A DNA stretch of 64,000 bases, taken from Hermodice carunculata (taxonomy: Eukaryota; Annelida; Polychaeta; Eunicida; Amphinomidae). Under the pieces are notes generated by a model that saw only the letters and a program-made list of their open reading frames with translations, was not told the origin of the DNA and did no database searches. Where the stretch lies: contig CAXHWN010002454.1 in the NCBI GenBank assembly GCA_964020975.1, forward strand, positions 124,001 to 188,000. The letters are read 5' to 3'. Both the position numbers and the translations under genes were made by a program. Positions 57,931-64,000 of the stretch are shown here, piece by piece; within the stretch, counting starts at the first letter, position 1, and the number at the start of each line of letters is the position of its first letter.

Positions 57931-58400
57931 ATTACAAAAATATGCAGTGTTGCAATACCTACTATTTTGGTCCAAATTCGTTAGAATTGGATGAAATTTG
58001 ACAGAATTATGGCTGGATGAAAAGTTTAAAGGTCCAAATGACCTTGAACTTTGGAGGTCACATGTAAACTACAAAAAATGTGCAGTGCTACAAACATATT
58101 AATTGAAGTTGGATTGTTTTCCTGTACCTATAATAGTTTTGGAGACATTCAAGATCTAAATTTTTAAATGGCCCCAATTTGCATAATTTTCAAAACGTTG
58201 AACATCTTTACAAAAACTCAAGACTTCATGTATAGAAGTATGATCATGCCCAGTTTGGAGTTTCGTATAATAGTTTTTAAATGAAATGTCGGACAAATTT
58301 GCCTGTAATGAAAGAAAGAAAGAACAAGAAAGAAGAAGACAGAAAGAATTCCCAGAAAAGCTATGCCTGTCTTGGCACACGGACATAATAACAAATATAT
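57930..58400 (+). repeat. Composite family copy 5: outer units, satellite, (GAAA)n, hairpin
   Basis: In order: the 145-bp AGGTCA-type unit (as at 35990), one 144-bp satellite-like unit (about 58095-58190), the spacer with 'CATGCCCAGTTTGGAGTTTC', GTCGGACAAATTTG, a GAAAG run, and an imperfect hairpin TATGCCTGTCTTGGCACACGGACATA at about 58362-58387 followed by ATAA. Most complete forward copy of the spacer. Confidence 0.75.
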
Positions 58401-58614
58401 AGTCTCCTTCAGCTAACATCCAAATCCTATCATAGAAGGTGGTGGGAGTATGATGTAAACATTATATGTATATAAACCATGTGAGCTCCCGTTGGACACC
58501 AGTGTTAGTGTAACATTTTACCCACATTCAGCTGGCAATACACTAGATATTTTTGCCTGATTCGACCTGACTAAATACTGGTATACACACTACGGTGATA
58601 AACATGTAATTTGC
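58401..58614. other. No feature recognised
   Basis: Short unique stretch. Confidence 0.4.
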
Positions 58615-58843
58615 TTGACCCTTTCCCCTGTTAAATTGGCCATAGCCAATGTCGTCTGCTTTCACAATTTTTCACTTATTTTCAGTATTGATGAAAAGAA
58701 ATCTGAATGAAAATGTAGAAGTAAAATGCCAAAATAGCATGACCCTAGTCAACAGCTTTCCTTGGCACAGGTAAGGCACTAAGTTCAAATTTGTGTCAAG
58801 GAAACCCGCTGACCCAGTCCTTTATTAAGGTGGAAAGGATTAA
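58615..58843. mobile_element. Diverged member of the TTAA MITE family
   Basis: Ends TTGACCCTTTCCCCTGTTAAA (58615) and, reversed, TTAATCCTTTCCACCTTAATA (58843 backwards) are related to the ends at 47034-47272. The inner GTCAACAGCTTTCCTTGGCA (58748) and TCAAGGAAACCCGCTGAC (to about 58813) are a decayed version of the 67-bp palindrome. Confidence 0.65.
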
Positions 58844-59500
58844 TAAGACATGGGGAAGCCAGGCTTTTTCAAATTTCCCATGCGCCTTTTCATTTAGAGA
58901 TAGCTCACGTATTTTTATCATTTTCAAATAGTACTTGCAGTACATGGAAAGGGGATGAATTGGTGTTTACTCTTTTGATGATGATGGAAAATGAATGTAA
59001 CATTAAATTCTGACCGACACTTGGTATTTTAGTACATGAAATTAGCAAAAAATATCATTTTCAAAGGAATCGATTTTGGGGGAGGGAGGTACGATTACAA
59101 AATTTAGGGCAAATATTATATTGTATTTACAATAATTGTTGAAAGCATTGCTCCCCCCCCCCCCCCCGTAATGCATGTATAGGATAGGCTTTGAGTTTAT
59201 GAGGGCTGTTCATTTAGGATTTCCCCTGCCCCACTTCCGTTAATTATTATCATGTGGTATTGGTGTACCACCTATCAATCCACGCTCTATTTTAGCCAGG
59301 TGTTTACTCACAAACGTTAAGAAAATAAAACATGCCAAAGATTTAAGGTAAAAATAACTTTGTGACTCACCCAGGACGGCGGGTTCAGTAGCCTTCCGGT
59401 ACCTCAACCAGGAAACGTCAAACGGCTTCTCGGAAACGCGGTAATGAAAAAAAAAAAAAAAAAACAGTACGTCACAAATCCCAGGATGCACCGCGTCTAT
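58844..59500. other. No gene recognised; C and A runs
   Basis: C run at 59152-59167 and A run at 59447-59464. No frame with a domain. Confidence 0.4.
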
Positions 59501-59790
59501 GGTATAGTACTGTACATTACAATTATGACAGTAATTCACTGTACAGACAACAGTAAAGTACTGTAACTTATTCTGTGATTTAATATATACAGGACCATTT
59601 GCAGTACAGTATTGTAATTTACATTTCTTACAGCAACCTACTGTATAATCTACAGTAAAGTACTGTAACTTAAAGACCTAACAGCATAGTGTTAAAGTAC
59701 TGTAACTTACAGTCATAACAGTAACATACTGTACATCTTACAGTTAAGTACAGTAAAAATTACAGCAAAATTTTACAGTGATACCATAAT
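59500..59790. repeat. TACTGTA/TACAGTA quasi-palindromic tract, second
   Basis: Repeated TACAGTAAAGTACTGTAACTT words at about 59550, 59650 and 59690 with intervening variants. Same vocabulary as 56560-57130. Confidence 0.8.
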
Positions 59791-60633
59791 GAAAGGTGTA
59801 CTTGTACTTCCTGCTGTGGTATATACAAAACTTCAACTTAAGTCCAGAGGTTGCAAGAGCAGACCTATATTAAGATTAACAGGCTAATGAATCCATTTTC
59901 TGGGCCCGTGGCGCGTGGCTTACAACGCCACTGCATTCGTGCGCAGAGAACTATGTCAAACCTGAAAGATACGAAAGCTTTCTCAGCTGTACACACATAC
60001 TATGTTGAACGGGAGGGGGGAAATGAAAACATATTTCCCGGTATAGGGTAAAAAAAAGGAAGAAAAAAACTCATCTCAAAATTTCATTAATCATTTCCCA
60101 TTTCTTCTTGTAACAAAAAGTAAAATAACTCACAAGCTTGTCTTGTCTGCGTACAGAAAACACTCAGGTAGGCTTCTGGTCTATGTGGCAAAGGTTTTGA
60201 TGGCGTTAGTTTTAAATTGGTAGTTACTGTTCTATAATCGAAACTAGTTATGGTTCATTTTTATTGTTCGTATTGAAAGAAAATTGCATTAATGGAAGTT
60301 AAAGTGACATTCGATTAAAACGTATATTTGATAACTATATGAATTTCCAGTTGAGTGCTTCATGTGAATTTGTTTTCAGTTTTGATATGCGGTATGTAAA
60401 ACCAGGAAAGCTGCTAATCGAACTTGAGTCCAAAAGCTACCGAGTATAATTTTACATAAGAATAAAGGTTTCTTTTTTAACTCCTTCTGTCAAATTTGGT
60501 ACGGATTTGAAATGGATAAGCAACTAAGTAACGCACGCTTACATGCTTCTGAAGGACACAGCATCATAAAAATGGACCATGTCATAGAAAAACTTACAAC
60601 GTTAAACGTGCATACACACACAGACAGATACAC
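59791..60633. other. No gene recognised
   Basis: Unique AT-rich sequence without convincing frames. Confidence 0.35.
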
Positions 60634-61050
<417 letters not shown>

Positions 61051-61055
61051 TTTTT

Positions 61056-61084
61056 ATGTCTGGGTGCCAACCCAGACATATTGT

Positions 61085-61168
<84 letters not shown>

Positions 61169-62010
61169 TCGTTGTTTGTTTCTTTCTTTCTTCTTTCCGC
61201 CAAATTTGTCCGGAGCTTTTCTCTGACAATGTACAAGCTACACTGTTCCAACTTGGCATGGTAATACACGTAGTAAGGAAGTTATCTCTCTGATTTGGAA
61301 TACTCATGATGTTCAAAAATTTGCTAATTAGGGGCAATTAAAATTTTAAAAGCTCCATATCTTCAAATCTATCATAGATAGATACAAAGTTCAAAGTTCA
61401 GCATATAGGTTTGTGACATCTGCCAATCTAATGGACAGTAAACGAAAGGTGTAAAATTTAAAAAAATGCTAATTAAGGCATTTTGAAAATTTAAATCTTG
61501 AATATCTTCAAAACTATAATAGATAGAGATGCCATTTCAAATTCAATATGTAGGTTTGTGATAGAGGTGCATCCAATGAACTATGAACCAAACTTGTAGG
61601 ATTTAAATTTCATTAGATGACTACCTAAAATTTAAATCTTGAATATCTTCAAAATGTTATTGATGGTGATGCGATTTTAACCCCTGCAAATAGGTTTCTG
61701 CTATAGGCGCATCCAATGAACCATGAACCAAAATTGTAGGATTTCAATTTATGCCAAGTAGGTGAATACACAAAATTTGAATCTTGAATATCTTCTCAAT
61801 TTTTACAGATAGAGATGCCATTCCAACTTCAATACATAGGTTTGTGCTACAGGCGCATTCAAACAACCATGAGCCAAAGTTGTAACATTTTAATTTATGC
61901 AAATTAGGAGAATACACAGAATTTCAATCTTGAATATTTTCAAAACTATTAACAAAATTTCAGTCTTGAATATCTTCAACACTATTATAGACAGAGATGC
62001 CATTACACAT
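61056..62010 (-). repeat. Composite family copy 6, the longest reverse copy
   Basis: A perfect 10-bp hairpin (ATGTCTGGGT at 61056-61065, ACCCAGACAT at 61070-61079, loop GCCA) is followed by about 27 CTTT units, the dyad spacer (TTGTCCGGAG..TCTGAC), TTGGAATACTCATGATGTT, and four to five reverse ~144-bp satellite units with AATCTTGAATATCTTC at about 61494, 61635, 61780 and 61926 (spacings 141-146). A short partial unit ends it near 62010. Confidence 0.85.
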
Positions 62011-62520
62011 TTGGAGCTTATGTCACAGCTGCATACATTGCACTGCAGTTTCTGCAGGCACCCAGACTGATTTGCTAACAAGCAAATCAAATTTTCTGGT
62101 TCATTCCATGCTTTCTTTACAAATCGATTACTTTGCGCACGATCCTATAGTATTCTTACATCCATATTTGATGCAGGCCTATGCTATGTTCTGCTGTCCT
62201 TATTCTCTCGTTTTATTGACACATTGAGCTGTAACACCCCCCCCCTCCCCTTCTGTCTGGTGCCTTCAAGCAACCCGAGTGAAGTTGAATAATACATGAG
62301 AAGGCACAGTATAAGGCCTCCAGGTACAACAGCTTTATTTGGTAATCAGGCGTGAGCTTGACCCCATTCATTACGGGCAACTTGTTGTTGGCCATCTGTC
62401 AGGAAACTTTAGAGTCTCCAAGTGAATTTAAAATAACACAGACTCGTTCAGGTTACAAATCCTTTAGGCTTTTTATTCTGAAATGTGCCTTATCTCTTAC
62501 AGTGCCAAATTTTGGACTGA
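62011..62520. other. No gene recognised
   Basis: Unique sequence with a C run at 62227-62242. Confidence 0.4.
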
Positions 62521-62588
62521 GTCAACAGCTTTCCTCGGCGCGCTTTGGGCTCATTGGGCCAAAAGCGTGCCGAGAGAAAGCAGTTGAC
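62521..62588. repeat. Decayed copy of the 67-bp palindrome
   Basis: Starts GTCAACAGCTTTCCTCGGCG and ends GAGAAAGCAGTTGAC, with several mismatches between arms. I see no matching TTAA ends around this copy. Confidence 0.75.
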
Positions 62589-62738
62589 CAGGGACCATTA
62601 TATTCGATGTAACTACAGGCATCCTGGTATTCGAATGAAGGGTCCTTTTTACAAGGATCGTGAAGCTATCACCATTAGTTCAAGTCAGAGCAGTTTTTTA
62701 AGTAGTTCGATCAAGTCGCGGTTGCCAATGTAATAGTT

Positions 62739-62784
62739 ATGTCTGGGTGCCAACCCAGACATTTTGTTTTTTTCCAAGAATTCT

Positions 62785-62868
<84 letters not shown>

Positions 62869-63010
62869 TTTTCTTCACGACCAGATTTGTCCGAAGTTTT
62901 TCTCGGACCCTACTATTCCGAAAACCACCAAACTGGCCATTGTGACGGACGTACCAGTGAAATTAGGCACCTGACTTGGAATAGTCATGATGATTAAAGA
63001 CGTTCGGTAC
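62739..63010 (-). repeat. Composite family copy 7, reverse, without satellite
   Basis: Hairpin ATGTCTGGGT (62739-62748) and ACCCAGACAT (62753-62762) around GCCA, then TTTTTCCAAGAATTCTT, about 21 CTTT units, and the dyad GTCCGAAGTTTTTCTCGGAC at about 62889-62908. The spacer continues CCACCAAACTGGCCAT and GACTTGGAATAGTCATGATG, closely matching 9900-10000. No satellite units follow. Confidence 0.85.
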
Positions 63011-64000
63011 ACTGGTCAAAAGAATTTAGAAATCTCAGGTTTTTGGTGCGAACCAAGATATTGGCATTTGAAACAAAATGCAAGCCAAAAATTGGCATGT
63101 CACGGTGCTACTTTTGTCGCTAGGTGGCGCTACATGTAAGGACTAAAGAAATTTGATAGCAAACATTATATATGTGGGTAAAAGCCAAGAAAATAAATTA
63201 AGGATGCAAAAATATGCATAAAATAACTCAACATAGGTGTATGCAATGTATATCAAGCCTTTTAATAACAAATATGTAGACAAAACATGCTGGAATGTGA
63301 CTTTAAATTCATCTCGTCTTGCAAAAATGTATGTGCTCACATTATTTTTTAAGTTTGAAATAGAAAAAATATTTACAAATCCCTGAAAAATTGTAGGGGG
63401 TTTCCAAAATATGCACTGATCTCATTGATTAACAAAAAAAGATATCATACGGTGCTATTTTTTCCGCAATTGTACAAAGAATTCATGCATGTTGACTTAA
63501 TTTGTTCTAAGTTCATAGGTACAAGGTATCCATTCATTGTCTAGCTTCGATACCATATCAATATACATGTATGTAGGTTAAATAAACGGCAGTACGTCGT
63601 TAATTTTATATTCCAGTCATAATATATACTTACATAGTTTTACTGAGAAGAAGCAAACATTTTTAGATTCTGTCCATAGTGCAATACACCAATGTGGAAA
63701 AAGAGGTAAAAATAAGAATATCAAAATTATAGTTGCCTCAATACATTGTCGAATGGTAACACAGGCAGCACATTATCAAATATGCCTGTGCCACCTTTTG
63801 ATGCTGGGGTATTACTGTGGTCCCCCACCCCCACCCCCCAGTTGGGACAGCGTTTATCGTACCACATACACAAGAAATGTTAAGTACACTGGCCAAGCCA
63901 TATCGTTTTTCTGATTCTGTATTTTTTAGGGACACTTTTTTTTTTTTTTGCATTCCTCGCATGCAAGATTATCGGCAAGTACACTTAGTTCCACTATTCT
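63011..64000. other. No gene recognised
   Basis: AT-rich sequence; a C-rich patch at 63821-63839 and a T run at 63938-63949. No frame with a recognisable domain. Confidence 0.4.

Overview
The window looks like AT-rich, non-coding-dominated chromosome sequence from an invertebrate animal, most likely a marine deuterostome or a lophotrochozoan. The evidence is the repeat mix: several LINE clades with animal-type C-terminal domains, a Tc1 DNA transposon, a DIRS-type tyrosine-recombinase retroelement, THAP zinc-finger remnants, Cys-rich LINE tails, many dinucleotide and tetranucleotide microsatellites, and 'CCGTCCGTCC' AGCT-ended repeats of the kind common in marine invertebrates. There is no bacterial gene organisation, no operon, no CRISPR and no rRNA. 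The species cannot be fixed from sequence reading alone.

Layout. 0-6 kb: low-complexity DNA with one candidate host exon pair (903-1151). 6.1-11.9 kb: a LINE 3' half split by about 4.5 kb of layered satellite-like sequence (a ~144-bp satellite, a hairpin/(GAAA)n module, a 24-bp ladder, palindrome-rich filler, an inverted second module and a 52-bp array). 12.7-17 kb: interspersed repeats. 17-22.7 kb: an eroded LINE into whose reverse transcriptase a nearly intact Tc1 transposon (19409-21106) has jumped, followed by a second 5'-truncated LINE. 23-27.5 kb: microsatellites and tandem families. 27.6-32.1 kb: a LINE fragment, then a broken DIRS-like element. 36-39 kb: an 18-bp array of nuclear-receptor-like motifs, a small CAGTAAAACC MITE and an inverted pair of Tc1 C-terminal relics. 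40.4-45.2 kb: three LINE relics. 46.3-48.4 kb: repeats, including a TTAA MITE that carries a 67-bp perfect palindrome. 48.5-56.6 kb: the part most likely to hold host genes, with candidate exons on both strands around a possible divergent promoter at 53.1-53.25 kb, plus THAP-like pieces. 56.5-63 kb: quasi-palindromic TACTGTA tracts, more copies of the hairpin/(CTTT)n/satellite family and further MITEs.

The only long intact reading frame is the Tc1 transposase (349 aa). Every host-exon call is a short open segment bounded by good-looking splice signals, so each should be read as a candidate. The most unusual material is a recurrent composite repeat family: ~144-bp satellite units, a small GTCCGA/TCGGAC dyad, a purine microsatellite and a terminal 9-11-bp hairpin based on TGTCTGKGT. 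It occurs at least seven times, in both orientations, and I do not recognise it as a named family.
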